DNA of 64,000 bases from Marinomonas flavescens (GCF_004352835.1 NZ_SJSB01000005.1:1-64000), one strand, 5' to 3'. Shown: positions 54,491 to 64,000, counted from the first letter of the stretch. Numbers and translations: made by a program. Notes: generated from the letters alone by a model not told the origin.

Positions 54491-56515
54491 TTAGGCCAGT
54501 TTAGCTAAGAGCACACCACGATAATCACACTGTAGCGTATCGTTCTTGATGCTCATGCCGGGCGTTTGGAATAGCACTTCGATATTCTCTGAGTTTTTCG
54601 GCAACGGTACGTTAAGAGGGTGATCTTCTCGATAGAATACGATCCATAGGCGATTAGATATGTCCGCAGACGTTAGTGTTAACGCCAGATAATCGCGTTC
54701 GCTTTCAGACCACTCGCCTTCTGACATTGGCTGACTGAACTGATTCAGCCATTCAATATGGTCCGCGTCCATGTGCTGATAAAGCGGATCATCTTCAAGA
54801 TAGATTTCTGCCAAAATAGGGTAGGCCTTGCGAATTGTCATTAGGCTTGATAGTGCCGTTTGGAGCGCTTTCCTAGCGTCGTTTTCTTGCCATGATAACC
54901 ATGTTGTTTCATTGTCTTGGCAATACGCGTTGTTGTTGCCTTTTTGGCTATGAGAAAGCTCATCACCACCTAAAAAGTGCGGTGTACCTTGGCTTAGTAA
55001 TAAGGTCGCAATAAAACACAGTTGCTGATTAAGACGTTTACTTTGAATCTCTGTGTTGTCTGTTTCGCCCTCTATGCCGAAATTCTGGCTGATGTTGTCA
55101 CCATGACCATCACGATTATTTTCCATGTTGGCTAAATTGTGACGTCGATGATAAGACACTAAATCGTTTAGGGTATAGCCATCGTGATAGGTAATGCAGT
55201 TGACTGAATGAAGCGCACTGCGTTGGCCTTTATGGAAGTAGTCTCTTGAGCCCATAATGCGAGTCGCGAACAGTGGAATGATACCCTCATCGCCACGCCA
55301 AAAGCGTCTAATAGTGTCGCGATATTGATCATTACATTCTAAAAATCCACGTGGAAATTGACCAACTTGATAGCCACCAGGACCAATATCCCAAGGCTCC
55401 ATGACTAAGCAAGTATGGCTCAAAATGGGGTCTTGTAAAATGGCTTGTAACAAAGGGGCTTTAGGGGAAAACTCATGATCAGTTCGGCCCATATCAACAC
55501 CCAAATCAAAGCGGAAACCGTCAACCCCCATGACCTCTACCCAGTAACGCATACTGTCACAAATGAGTCGAATGGACGCTGAGTGGTAAGTGTCAACACA
55601 ATTGCCGCAACCTGTGAAGTTAAGATAGTGGCCATCAGCACAGCGGTAGTAATGAGCATTATCTAAGCCACGATAGCATACGCTAGATTGATCCATATCA
55701 CTCTCAGCGGTGTGGTTGTAGACGACATCTAAAATAACTTCAAAGCCTGCCTCGCGTAGTCCATCGACCATTTTTTGAAATTCTACAGTGGCATCTTGTT
55801 GAGCATAAGAGGGCTCTGCCGCAAAAAAACTAATAGGATTGTAGCCCCAATAATTTTTCAAATTGAGTTCTTCTAAGTGCCTTTCATTCGCAAAACTAAA
55901 GCAAGGCATTAGCTGGATAGTCGTAACACCCAGTGAGGTAAGATGGGCTAAGCCTTCTTTTGAAATAACGCCTAAGTATGTGCCTTTTAGCGCATCATCA
56001 ATGGGAAGCTGCTGGCTAAAACCTTTTACATGGAGCTCATAAAGCGCCCTATGTGACGGCAGAACGTTCACTCGTTTTGGTCTGTTTTCTGCGGGTAAAA
56101 CTGTTTTAACAATGGATTTAGGAATGCAGTAGGCAGAGTCTACGAGATGAAGTTCGCCTTCCTCTGTCATGGCCGCTTGGTCTGCATGCCATACAAGCTT
56201 TTCTGTTAAGACTCGGGCGTAAGGGTCAATCAGAAGTTTGTTTTTATTGAACAACCATTGTTTCTCGGGCTCAAATGGCCCTTCTGCACGTAAACCATAG
56301 CGCTGATTTTCTTTTAGCCCCAACACTTCCATATGCCAAATACCACGTTGCTTAGCAATAAAGGGTAGGCGTTGAAGTTCATTATCTTCTTCATCAAATA
56401 AACACAGTATTAAAGTGTGGGCATCCTCTGAAACGACCGCAAAGTTAACGCCATTCTCTGTAACACTTGAACCTAACGGGAAAGGTTGTCCATTGTTAAC
56501 GGTATAAGTGCTCAT
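54491..56515 (-). CDS. glgX: Glycogen debranching enzyme GlgX (isoamylase type)
   Basis: 674 residues, GH13 with an N-terminal CBM48 (PFPLGSSVTENGVNFAVVSE). Catalytic nucleophile Asp337 in GFRFDLGVDMGR, acid/base Glu373 in LVMEPWDIGPGG, and CITYHDGYTLNDLVSYHRRHN region (key: YHDGYTLND) near the third acid. It hydrolyses alpha-1,6 branches in phosphorylase-trimmed glycogen. Third gene of the operon, with GGAGTCATAATG as start context. Confidence 0.95.
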   Translation of the reverse strand: MSTYTVNNGQPFPLGSSVTENGVNFAVVSEDAHTLILCLFDEEDNELQRLPFIAKQRGIWHMEVLGLKENQRYGLRAEGPFEPEKQWLFNKNKLLIDPYARVLTEKLVWHADQAAMTEEGELHLVDSAYCIPKSIVKTVLPAENRPKRVNVLPSHRALYELHVKGFSQQLPIDDALKGTYLGVISKEGLAHLTSLGVTTIQLMPCFSFANERHLEELNLKNYWGYNPISFFAAEPSYAQQDATVEFQKMVDGLREAGFEVILDVVYNHTAESDMDQSSVCYRGLDNAHYYRCADGHYLNFTGCGNCVDTYHSASIRLICDSMRYWVEVMGVDGFRFDLGVDMGRTDHEFSPKAPLLQAILQDPILSHTCLVMEPWDIGPGGYQVGQFPRGFLECNDQYRDTIRRFWRGDEGIIPLFATRIMGSRDYFHKGQRSALHSVNCITYHDGYTLNDLVSYHRRHNLANMENNRDGHGDNISQNFGIEGETDNTEIQSKRLNQQLCFIATLLLSQGTPHFLGGDELSHSQKGNNNAYCQDNETTWLSWQENDARKALQTALSSLMTIRKAYPILAEIYLEDDPLYQHMDADHIEWLNQFSQPMSEGEWSESERDYLALTLTSADISNRLWIVFYREDHPLNVPLPKNSENIEVLFQTPGMSIKNDTLQCDYRGVLLAKLA

Positions 56516-56529
56516 TATGACTCCTCAAT

Positions 56530-56570
56530 GAGTTAAAAAAGCCAACGACCGTGTGAAACGGCCGTCGTGT
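56530..56570 (-). terminator. Weak attenuator between glgB and glgX
   Basis: On the minus strand a GC-rich imperfect stem (CGACGGCCGT with ACGGTCG, three-base bulge) is followed by TTGGCTTTTTT. It may reduce readthrough into glgX. Confidence 0.4.
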
Positions 56571-56605
56571 CTGAATCAAAGAACGATAAATTGAAGTGAT
56601 CTCAA

Positions 56606-58813
56606 TTAATGCTCTAGCCATTTAAGAAAGATCCCTGATAGAGGGGGGATTTTAACAATAATGCTGTGTGCCTTTCCGTGACTAGGAATTGCTTCGGTTG
56701 AGTAAATATGGCCCGTTTCCAAGCCTTCGTGAAGTAGGTAATCACTGCCTTTATATTTACCTTCATCGGTATTTAGAACCACTTGATAACGACCTGGTTC
56801 TGGCACTCCGATCCGATAGTTACCTTGTGGTACAGGTGTGAAGTTAGTAATAGCAATACCGTGAGTGTCGTAGTTTTTCGCTTTACGAACAAACACTAAG
56901 ATGCTGTTAGCACTGTCGTCATAACTGATCCATTCAAAACCTAATCCTGAGTGATCGAGATGCAGTGCAGACTCATCTTTGTATAAATGGTTTAGATCTT
57001 TGCTAAGGTTTTGTTGGCCTTGGTGGTAATCAATATCGAGTAAATGCCAATCCAATGAGCGTTCATGGCTCCACTCTCGACCTTGAGCAAACTCATTGCC
57101 CATGAAATTCAGTTTTTTACCCGGATGAAAGTACATATAGGCGGTGAATACACGTAGGTTCGCAAATTTCTGCCATGGATCTCCTGGCATTTTCTCGATC
57201 ATGGAGCCTTTGCCATGGACGACTTCATCATGAGAAAGTGGCAGAACAAACTGTTCGTCATAGGCATAGACCATGCTAAAAGTAAGTTCACCCTGATGAT
57301 ACTTACGATGCACTGAGTCTTTTTCTATGTAATCAAGAGAATCGTTCATCCAGCCCATATTCCATTTGAAGCCAAAGCCAAGCCCATCCATATAGGTTGG
57401 TTTTGATACTCCCGGAAAAGCGGTGGATTCTTCGGCTACGGTGAAGCAGCGTGGGTGATTAAGATAAACGGTCTCGTTTAAACGACGTATAAAAGCAATC
57501 GCCTCGTAGTTGTGATTTCCGCCATCTTTGTTCGGTACCCATTCGCCTTCTTTGCGTGAATAATCCAGATATAACATGGAGGCAACTGCATCAACACGTA
57601 AGCCATCGATATGAAACTCTTGTAACCAATAAACTGCGTTGCTGATCAAATAATTGACAACATGTTCTTTGCCGAAATCGTAAATCAGAGAGTTCCATTC
57701 AGGATGCCAGCCTTTTTTAGGATCTGGATATTCATACTGTTTAGAGCCATCAAAGTTCGCTAGGCCATGGCTATCGGCAGGAAAGTGCGCTGGTACCCAA
57801 TCCATAATAACGCTGATGTCGGCTTGATGAAGAGCATCTACTAAAGCTTTAAACTCCTCTGGTGTGCCAAAACGCGACGTTACAGCATATAAGCCAACGG
57901 GTTGATAACCCCAAGATCCATCAAATGGGTACTCAGTAATAGGAAGTAGTTCTACGTGGGTATAGCCCATTTTGACGATATAAGGTACTAATTCATCAAT
58001 TAGCTCTAGGTATGTCAGTGGTTGATTGTCTTCTTTGCGGCGCCATGAACCCACATGTAACTCATAAATGCTCATGGGTTTTTCGTACAAGTCTTCGACC
58101 GGGCGCCCCGTCCATTTAGAGTCTTTCCACTGATGTTTATTATCGAAACAGGTCACACTTGCAAAAGAGGGGAATTGCTCAATGCGTTGTGCATAAGGGT
58201 CTGTACGATGAGGAAGTAAATCGCCGTTATGAGCGCGAATCTCATATTTGTAGCGGGTACCATGGTTTACATCGGGAACAAATAAACGCCAAATGCCATC
58301 GCCATTACTCGACATAGGGTGAGCACGACCATCCCAACCATTAAAATCACCGACGACCGACATTGATCGAGCCGCAGGGGCATAGACCGCAAATCGAGTA
58401 CCATTTATGGTGAGATTATTACCTATTTTCGCACCAACTTTAATCGCCCCTTGGCTTTTATAAAGGCTGGCTTGATGGTGCTCAGGGTCCGAAAATGTAG
58501 TTTCGGCGAATTGATAAGGATCGACAATCGTGAAAACATTATCGCCATAAGCAACTCGAATACGATAGTGGAAATGTTGCTTTTGTTTAGGGAAATTCAG
58601 ATAAAACAAACCGTCTTTGGCAATTTGTTTCATCTCACCCAACACTTCGTTCTTGGTGATGTCTAGTACACTGATTGCCGTCGCTCCGGGACGCCATACT
58701 GTGAGAGAAAGTCCTTTCTTCTTACCTTCTTGATGTAGGCCTAAGCAGCCAAAAGGGTCGGCGCAGCAGGCATTAAGAACATCATTTATTAAAGCATTTT
58801 CAAGCAGATCCAT
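56606..58813 (-). CDS. glgB: 1,4-alpha-glucan branching enzyme
   Basis: 735 residues, the long GlgB form with an N1 domain plus CBM48 (about 1-220) and GH13 core. Nucleophile Asp408 in DGLRVDAVASMLYLDYSRKE region, acid/base Glu461 in FTVAEESTAFPGV, and LSHDEVVHGKGSM for the transition-state Asp. It transfers alpha-1,4 chains to 1,6 positions. TTGGAGAAGTAAATG is the start context, and the gene lies 12 bases after the phosphorylase-kinase-like gene, implying coupling. Confidence 0.96.
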   Translation of the reverse strand: MDLLENALINDVLNACCADPFGCLGLHQEGKKKGLSLTVWRPGATAISVLDITKNEVLGEMKQIAKDGLFYLNFPKQKQHFHYRIRVAYGDNVFTIVDPYQFAETTFSDPEHHQASLYKSQGAIKVGAKIGNNLTINGTRFAVYAPAARSMSVVGDFNGWDGRAHPMSSNGDGIWRLFVPDVNHGTRYKYEIRAHNGDLLPHRTDPYAQRIEQFPSFASVTCFDNKHQWKDSKWTGRPVEDLYEKPMSIYELHVGSWRRKEDNQPLTYLELIDELVPYIVKMGYTHVELLPITEYPFDGSWGYQPVGLYAVTSRFGTPEEFKALVDALHQADISVIMDWVPAHFPADSHGLANFDGSKQYEYPDPKKGWHPEWNSLIYDFGKEHVVNYLISNAVYWLQEFHIDGLRVDAVASMLYLDYSRKEGEWVPNKDGGNHNYEAIAFIRRLNETVYLNHPRCFTVAEESTAFPGVSKPTYMDGLGFGFKWNMGWMNDSLDYIEKDSVHRKYHQGELTFSMVYAYDEQFVLPLSHDEVVHGKGSMIEKMPGDPWQKFANLRVFTAYMYFHPGKKLNFMGNEFAQGREWSHERSLDWHLLDIDYHQGQQNLSKDLNHLYKDESALHLDHSGLGFEWISYDDSANSILVFVRKAKNYDTHGIAITNFTPVPQGNYRIGVPEPGRYQVVLNTDEGKYKGSDYLLHEGLETGHIYSTEAIPSHGKAHSIIVKIPPLSGIFLKWLEH

Positions 58814-58825
58814 TTACTTCTCCAA

Positions 58826-61800
58826 CTAGGGGTTGGTTTTGTTATCTAATAATAATTGACGTTGGCGGCTATGAAGTTTACTGACCGCCCAACGTAAGTA
58901 TTGATTTACTTTATTAGGTGTTAATTGTGCGAACTCATCCAATGCCGCTTCCGCTAAATCATTTTCAGGGTGGTCTACGCGGTATTGTTTTACATGATCT
59001 ACTGCCGCGTGTGATACGAGAACGGGTAAGTTGATTTCTTGTTCGAAACGACAGTTTTTATGTTGCTGACAAAATTGAATATAGGCGTATAAACCTTCAA
59101 AAATCAAACTCTTATACCAACTTGGATGAATGTCTGACGTTAACGACTCGATCAGTATGGCAAAGGTATCCTCGCCTGGTGTCATTGAACTGAGTGTGCG
59201 CTTACAGTCTAGAGTCGTATTACTTTTCAGGTCACCAAAAATAATAGAGTCTACATGACTTAAACTTTCCCAGAGTTGCAATAACATAGAGTCAGGCAGT
59301 TTTGTAATAATGCCTTGTTCTACACGCCAATCAAACCAATCTACATCCTTCATTTTTATGTCATTCGCATCGACATTGTGGTGGTAGTGAATTGTATTAG
59401 CAACCTGAGTGAATTCAACGTGTTTTTGTTGAAGCACTTCACTAAGTGCGTCATATAACTCACTCGGTGAAACATAGGACAAGGTTTCAAAAACAGGTGC
59501 ATTTTCTTCTGGTTCAAAATGTCGTGCACATAGCATCGCCAAACTGTGGATTCGTAACGTTCGAACCCCAGAAAAGTACTCCGGGTGGATTTTGATTAGG
59601 GTGCCGGCAATCGCGATTAGTTCATGACTGAGAACCATATTAAGCGCTGAAGACGATGTGGATCGTAACAGCTCTAAAATTTCATCCTGATGCAAAGGCA
59701 GAGAAATGTCTATTTCGTCTTCTGGGGTTTCGCCAAGCACTAAAAAACGCTGACGAACGGTAATATCTGCAATATAAGTGGCTAGATCAGAAGAGGGTTT
59801 AAGCATCAATGAAAACAATAAGCGAGCAGCATGCCAGTTACTGTTTAATAGAGCTTGTGTGTACACCGAATTTAATACTTTGTAGGCCGTCACTGCTGGT
59901 GTTGAACCCGGTATTGTATTCATCAGCGAGCGTCTTGCACCGAGCTCGATTAAACTATCAATAGCTTCTTCAAGAGAAGGTGTTTCATTTAAACGAGCGA
60001 GTATTGTGTCTGTGTCGACCGTATGAATTTGGCCATTGTTGTAATCTTCTGATTCGGTGGAGATCGGCCATGGTGTTTGATGCACTGGTAAGGTAGTGCA
60101 TAAATTTTGCTCTTCTGGTGAGGTGATTGTGATGGTTCTTCTGTTGCCAGATTTGAACGCATTTTTTGCGGATTGTGGCGTAACACGAAACTCTTCTACT
60201 TCATGATTCTGTAGCATGCGTATGAATTCAAATAACTCATCCACATTTTTCATCTCACTCATTCCTTCATCAATCAGAATGGTAAAAACGGCATTGGCTG
60301 GATAATACCAGTGTTGCGCAATAATGCTTAATTCATTCCGAATATGAGTTTGAAGCAGTGCAGGGTCGATTTTCCGATAGTCTTTGTCTTCGTTTTGAAT
60401 CCATGACAAACAAAGGTAGTTATCTTCATTGATATAAAATGGTTGAGATGTCGCTAAACTGTTTAATGCCCGATTAGGTCTGCCTGTTAATCCCAGACTC
60501 TCAGAGGCCCCTAAGTATTGATAGGTTTCAACCAGTTGTTTTGCGCTGATTGCTTTTAGTGGGGCTATTTCTTCAATGGTTTGGCATAAACAACCTGCGT
60601 CTAGTAATTTCTTTTTAACCTCTGCATTCTGCGCCAATATCACCATTGATGTGGTGGCTTTGTTAGGACGGTACTGGATTTTATGGAGGCCTAGCGGGTC
60701 TAAATCATCCGTTTTAATCAACTCGTCATCAAGCATTTTACCCACAAGATAGAGGCTTTGAGCCCAAACAAGAGGTAGGTTGTCGTTTGGTACACGCTTT
60801 TGTGATCCTGGATTTTCTTTCTCTGCCAGAATGTTTTCTTGTGGCACATAATAGAGCTCAGGAAGCAGCATGTGACCGTCTTTTTCAACCATTAAGGTTT
60901 CTAATTTATAGCGATAAAAGTTTGCGCTTTCCCAGTCACGAGCAAAGAGCCGATCAATATATAGATAGGTAAAGAAAAGAGGCCATTCTGACTCGATGTG
61001 TTCGAAGTTAATCAATTCATCGTATTCATAATAAATTCGGCTTTGATCTTCTAATAAGGACTGATGCCCATCGAGTAGAAAACGTTTACAGCCATATTCG
61101 CCGCCTAATTTATTGATAATTTCTTTACGCGTTCGACGAGCCAATTTTTCATCGTTCACTGCAAAAGCAGGAAAACTGATAATGCTCAGCAACGCGCTGT
61201 CTACTTCTTTGGAACGCGATTCTTTAGGAAGCAACGATTGCAGGACGGAACCTGCTCGGGCCACGGCATCGGCGAACGAGTGAATAACCGACCACTCAGG
61301 GCCATCTTCACCAAATAAATTCAAACCATCTAGCGCTTCCATGGCAGCTTTTGCCATACCAACGGAGCTGGCATTAATTTCAGCTTTACCGTTATTAACT
61401 TTATTGCCTCGTTCCCAAATGCCGTAATCTGGGGTGCGATAGGTTCGAGATATGTAATAAATTAAATTTTGTATGAAGTTAACTTCGGCGCGAGCAAAAA
61501 TGACTTTGCTGCCTGCCTTGGACATTTGAGCCAGCATCAATAAATAAAAGCTAGTGGCATCTATCTGCAAATGCCCCCAAGCATCATCAGCAACCGCTTC
61601 TAGTCCTGTTTTTGTATCGTATTTAGCGTGCAGAGCATCTTTTGGATCGAGGCTATGTTTAAAGGCTTCGACTTTATGTGACTGACGCATCATCGCAAAC
61701 AATAAGCCACGCATCATTTTGATGCAGGCGTACTCTAATTCGTGGGTCCGTTTGTCAGGGTTAGACGCTCGTTTATAAGCAAGGTGCAAGGCCCAAACGG

Positions 61801-61969
61801 CCTGAATGCTATAAACATTATCTCGTACCCAAGCATCGGTATAATTACCGTGATTGTTAATGCTAGTACTGGCTGGAAAGAGACCAGTAACAGGATGCTG
61901 GCGAACTAAAATGACGGACTGGATGTGTTGATAAAGAGAATCTAGCTTTTCTTGTATATCAAACGCCAT
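58826..61969 (-). CDS. GH15-like protein colinear with phosphorylase kinase alpha/beta subunits
   Basis: 1047 residues. From memory of human PHKA, similarity runs the full length: RQHPVTGLFPAS, TDAWVRDNVYSIQAVWALHL (45-64), SLDPKDALHAKYDTKTGLEA, WGHLQIDATSFYLLMLAQMS (131-150), EVNFIQNLIYYISRTYRTPD, YGIWERGNKVNNGKAEINAS (182-201), SVGMAKAAMEALDGLNLFGE, LLSIISFPAFAVND, and the C-terminal EMTPGE-like segment SSMTPGEDTFAILIESL. Glu186 in IWERG lies where GH15 glucoamylases carry the general acid. The N-terminal 430 residues form the (alpha/alpha)6 barrel; the rest is the PhK-specific C-terminal region, lacking a CaaX end. First gene of a glgB-glgX operon, so a role in glycogen metabolism is inferred; glucanase, glucan-binding or regulatory function are all open. 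GAGGA precedes the ATG. No protein kinase is encoded nearby. Confidence 0.9.
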   Translation of the reverse strand: MAFDIQEKLDSLYQHIQSVILVRQHPVTGLFPASTSINNHGNYTDAWVRDNVYSIQAVWALHLAYKRASNPDKRTHELEYACIKMMRGLLFAMMRQSHKVEAFKHSLDPKDALHAKYDTKTGLEAVADDAWGHLQIDATSFYLLMLAQMSKAGSKVIFARAEVNFIQNLIYYISRTYRTPDYGIWERGNKVNNGKAEINASSVGMAKAAMEALDGLNLFGEDGPEWSVIHSFADAVARAGSVLQSLLPKESRSKEVDSALLSIISFPAFAVNDEKLARRTRKEIINKLGGEYGCKRFLLDGHQSLLEDQSRIYYEYDELINFEHIESEWPLFFTYLYIDRLFARDWESANFYRYKLETLMVEKDGHMLLPELYYVPQENILAEKENPGSQKRVPNDNLPLVWAQSLYLVGKMLDDELIKTDDLDPLGLHKIQYRPNKATTSMVILAQNAEVKKKLLDAGCLCQTIEEIAPLKAISAKQLVETYQYLGASESLGLTGRPNRALNSLATSQPFYINEDNYLCLSWIQNEDKDYRKIDPALLQTHIRNELSIIAQHWYYPANAVFTILIDEGMSEMKNVDELFEFIRMLQNHEVEEFRVTPQSAKNAFKSGNRRTITITSPEEQNLCTTLPVHQTPWPISTESEDYNNGQIHTVDTDTILARLNETPSLEEAIDSLIELGARRSLMNTIPGSTPAVTAYKVLNSVYTQALLNSNWHAARLLFSLMLKPSSDLATYIADITVRQRFLVLGETPEDEIDISLPLHQDEILELLRSTSSSALNMVLSHELIAIAGTLIKIHPEYFSGVRTLRIHSLAMLCARHFEPEENAPVFETLSYVSPSELYDALSEVLQQKHVEFTQVANTIHYHHNVDANDIKMKDVDWFDWRVEQGIITKLPDSMLLQLWESLSHVDSIIFGDLKSNTTLDCKRTLSSMTPGEDTFAILIESLTSDIHPSWYKSLIFEGLYAYIQFCQQHKNCRFEQEINLPVLVSHAAVDHVKQYRVDHPENDLAEAALDEFAQLTPNKVNQYLRWAVSKLHSRQRQLLLDNKTNP

Positions 61970-61983
61970 ATTCGATTCCTCTG

Positions 61984-61997
61984 AAGCGAAAACGCTT
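61984..61997. promoter_or_regulatory. Palindrome AAGCG-N4-CGCTT upstream of glycogen operon
   Basis: AAGCG and CGCTT flank AAAA, ending 15 bases before the start codon. It resembles LacI-family operators (for example TGAAGCG half-sites of Cra or MalR type) or could fold as a hairpin just before the ribosome-binding site. Confidence 0.35.
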
Positions 61998-62004
61998 TAA
62001 AACA

Positions 62005-62026
62005 GTCACCCTGATTGAATGGTGAC
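62005..62026. promoter_or_regulatory. Inverted repeat GTCACC-N10-GGTGAC upstream of glycogen operon
   Basis: Exact six-base inverted repeat spaced by ten bases, one helical turn between half-site centres plus, a geometry suited to a dimeric regulator. It lies 36-57 bases upstream of the first gene of the operon. A further GGTGAC occurs at 62084. Confidence 0.35.
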
Positions 62027-62318
62027 GTTAACAGCGAGTAATAAATTGAAAAGAAGCAACCATATTTTTCTCTTGTAAGCATATGGTGACTGGCCGTGAA
62101 GATAAAGTAGTAAAATAACTTCTTCTTTTCTTTCAAGGTTTTTACTGTCGCTGGCAATTAGGGACGAAAGCGGCCTCACACTGAACAACCTATGAAGTAA
62201 AGCAAGAATAATGCCGAAGCGCATGGCTAAAGACACACTCACTTGACCTTTTTGAACAAAAGTAGGGCGAGTGTGCTTAAGCAAAGCATTGCGAGACCGT
62301 CTAATACGTAACTGTATT

Positions 62319-63935
62319 TCAAACACTGAATTGTTTAATTAATCCGCGAAGTTGTGTGGCACAGTGTTGTAGATGCTCGACAGAGGTCTGAATATCACTT
62401 GAGTTTCGCGTTGTTGTTTCGCAGATATGAGCAATGCTTTCTAAAGTCGAATTTACCGTATTGGATGCGTCATGTTGACGATTCGCTGCTTGCGTTATAT
62501 TACCGTTTAATTCAGAAATGGATAATACCCCATTGGCTATGTCGTTAAAGGCTTGACCCGCTTCTTCTGTTTTTTGTACGCCTTCATTAGCAGTATGCTG
62601 TACCGTCTCCATGACATTCACAGAGACCAGCGTTTGTTGAGTGAGTCCATCAATCAGTTTGCCAATTTCTGTCGCCGCTAATTGAGATCGCTGTGCTAAT
62701 TGTCTTACTTCGTCTGCGACAACAGCAAAACCACGACCTTGTTCACCTGCTCTGGCGGCTTCAATAGCAGCATTTAATGCTAGTAAGTTTGTTTGGTTCG
62801 CTACCTCAGAAATAATACTTAAGCGGTCGTTAATATTAGTGACATCCTCTCTTAGTTGATGAATGTTTTTGGTGGCATTTCCTACCTCGATAGAGAGTTG
62901 TTGGATTTCTTTCTTCGCTTTGTCCATGACACCGAGGCCTTGCTTAGAATGCAGGCCGAGTGTTTGTGCTGTATTGCTAGCACGCTCTGCAATACCAAGC
63001 GTTTCATCGACGGAGATCAATACACTTTGCATTAGCGATGTAGCTTGCTCAGTGTCATTGAGTTGCGTTGCTACGCTGGTGGCTGTTTTTTGAGTCGATT
63101 GATTGGTTTGATCAACAATATTGTCTAGCATTTCACTGGAATGACTGACTTCTCGAACAATAGATTGAAAATCTCCCATCATGGTATTGAACGCATCGGC
63201 CATTTCCCCCATTTCGTCATTACCATTGAAATCTACTCGACGAGTCAAATCCCCAGACTCTTTCACTGATGTCATTGTGTTGCATAGACTAGTCACGCGC
63301 GCTGTTACTAAGTGGATAATATACAGCGCAGTCCCGCCTACGAGTATTGTTAACACACCAACTAAAATGGCGTAATTAATAACGGCGTCTAGGAAAACAT
63401 TCCACACTGTATCCATAGAATCAGTTGCAATAAAAGTGAGCTGCCAAGGTTGAAAAGAGGAGGCGCTCGCAATCATTCTATGTGTTCTTTGCTGGTCTCC
63501 TTGATACTCAAAACGTAATGAGTGAATGTCAGGGCGAGTTCCAGCTAGGCCATTACGAGCTGGCAGCGCAGAAAGCAGCGAAGCTGGTGCTATGTGACCA
63601 GTATAATCATGGGAGGAAGCGAGCAGTTTGTTGGATTGGTCTAAAATCCACAATCCTTGTCGATCGCCATAACGAATCGTTGATAATGCTTGTACTGCGT
63701 GTTGCTTGGCTTGTTGTTCGGTTATTTGACCGTCTTTTTGTGATTGATAAATAGGGGCAATAATTGAGTTAGCGATATTAAGAATATCTTGAGTGTGATC
63801 TTCTCTGTCGTGAATACTACTTTGAAAAAGTGTTGTGAGTGATACCAGAATTAACGCAGCGGTTCCCATCGACATGAGCCCAATAATAGCCCACAACTTA
63901 TAGCGTATTTTTATATTGTTAATACGATTTAACAT
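62319..63935 (-). CDS. Methyl-accepting chemotaxis protein with Cache domain
   Basis: 538 residues. Membrane segments at about 13-36 and 186-212 flank a periplasmic single-Cache (Cache_2-like) domain with [20 protein letters not shown] near residues 90-110. HAMP follows ([20 protein letters not shown]) and the signalling tip [20 protein letters not shown] lies near 378-397. It likely senses small organic acids, as many sCache receptors do. GGGGAAGTCTATG is a good start context. Transcribed in the direction of the glycogen operon but 350 bases apart. Confidence 0.93.
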   Translation of the reverse strand: MLNRINNIKIRYKLWAIIGLMSMGTAALILVSLTTLFQSSIHDREDHTQDILNIANSIIAPIYQSQKDGQITEQQAKQHAVQALSTIRYGDRQGLWILDQSNKLLASSHDYTGHIAPASLLSALPARNGLAGTRPDIHSLRFEYQGDQQRTHRMIASASSFQPWQLTFIATDSMDTVWNVFLDAVINYAILVGVLTILVGGTALYIIHLVTARVTSLCNTMTSVKESGDLTRRVDFNGNDEMGEMADAFNTMMGDFQSIVREVSHSSEMLDNIVDQTNQSTQKTATSVATQLNDTEQATSLMQSVLISVDETLGIAERASNTAQTLGLHSKQGLGVMDKAKKEIQQLSIEVGNATKNIHQLREDVTNINDRLSIISEVANQTNLLALNAAIEAARAGEQGRGFAVVADEVRQLAQRSQLAATEIGKLIDGLTQQTLVSVNVMETVQHTANEGVQKTEEAGQAFNDIANGVLSISELNGNITQAANRQHDASNTVNSTLESIAHICETTTRNSSDIQTSVEHLQHCATQLRGLIKQFSV

Positions 63936-64000
63936 AGACTTCCCCTAGAATACATCACACTCATTCTACGGCTGTGATGTTCGGAACTCGAACGTAAAAC

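Larger units (their letters stand above)
61970..62318. other. Regulatory region upstream of glycogen operon
   Basis: About 350 bases with no supported gene; a 106-codon minus-strand frame at 62006-62326 overlaps the receptor end, has no ribosome-binding site and looks spurious. It contains two inverted repeats close to the operon start, described separately. Confidence 0.45.

Noticed and set aside
58826..61969. Anti-phage or other defence function for the large glycogen-operon protein
   Set aside because: Its similarity to phosphorylase kinase subunits and tight linkage to glgB and glgX point to glycogen metabolism.
62006..62326. 106-residue protein upstream of the glycogen operon
   Set aside because: Overlaps the receptor gene end and the inverted repeats, basic and low-complexity, without a ribosome-binding site.

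Overview
The window looks like a chromosomal segment of a marine gammaproteobacterium of the Oceanospirillales, most like Marinomonas. The support is the moderate-to-low GC content, housekeeping proteins of gammaproteobacterial type (RecBCD, TrpS, Gsk, Ppa, IhfB-LapA-LapB-PyrF, UvrB), a TRAP transporter with its own universal stress protein, and many chemoreceptors. The genus is inferred from protein character without a database search.

Layout. 1-6.2 kb: a truncated YiiX-like cysteine hydrolase fragment, a membrane diguanylate cyclase, a small unknown protein, a YciA-type thioesterase and a MocR-type regulator. 6.2-7.3 kb is AT-rich and apparently non-coding. 7.3-19.5 kb is a catabolic island: TRAP transporter (P, Q, M) plus universal stress protein, an FAD amine oxidoreductase, a CdaR-type regulator, then a cupin plus aldehyde dehydrogenase module present twice in tandem with its promoter, and an XRE-type regulator. 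20-21.8 kb: tRNA-Leu(CAA), an EAL-HDOD protein and two identical tRNA-Ala(GGC). 21.9-30.9 kb: recC-recB-recD. 31-43.4 kb: housekeeping block trpS, Tim44-like, cheW, gsk, moeB-like, trxB, ppa, ihfB, lapA, lapB, pyrF, comEA-like, uvrB and a 60-residue protein. 43.5-45.1 kb: tRNA-Val(GAC) followed by a TacA/TacT-like toxin-antitoxin pair lying between two related remnants of a P2-type phage tail gene D. 45.2-54.5 kb: chemoreceptor, pssA, lipoprotein esterase, GNAT acetyltransferase, a 2-oxoglutarate dioxygenase plus cysteine-desulfurase-like pair, and an unusual receptor with a C-terminal sensor. 54.5-62 kb: a glycogen operon on the minus strand whose first gene is a 1047-residue protein colinear with the regulatory alpha/beta subunits of eukaryotic phosphorylase kinase, followed by glgB and glgX. 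The window ends in another chemoreceptor.

How it works together. The catabolic island imports an unidentified organic acid or amine, oxidises it through an aldehyde, and is controlled by CdaR- and XRE-type regulators. The glycogen operon pairs branching and debranching enzymes with a large GH15-like protein of unknown activity, which is the most interesting object here. No CRISPR array, complete prophage, transposase or classical defence island is visible.
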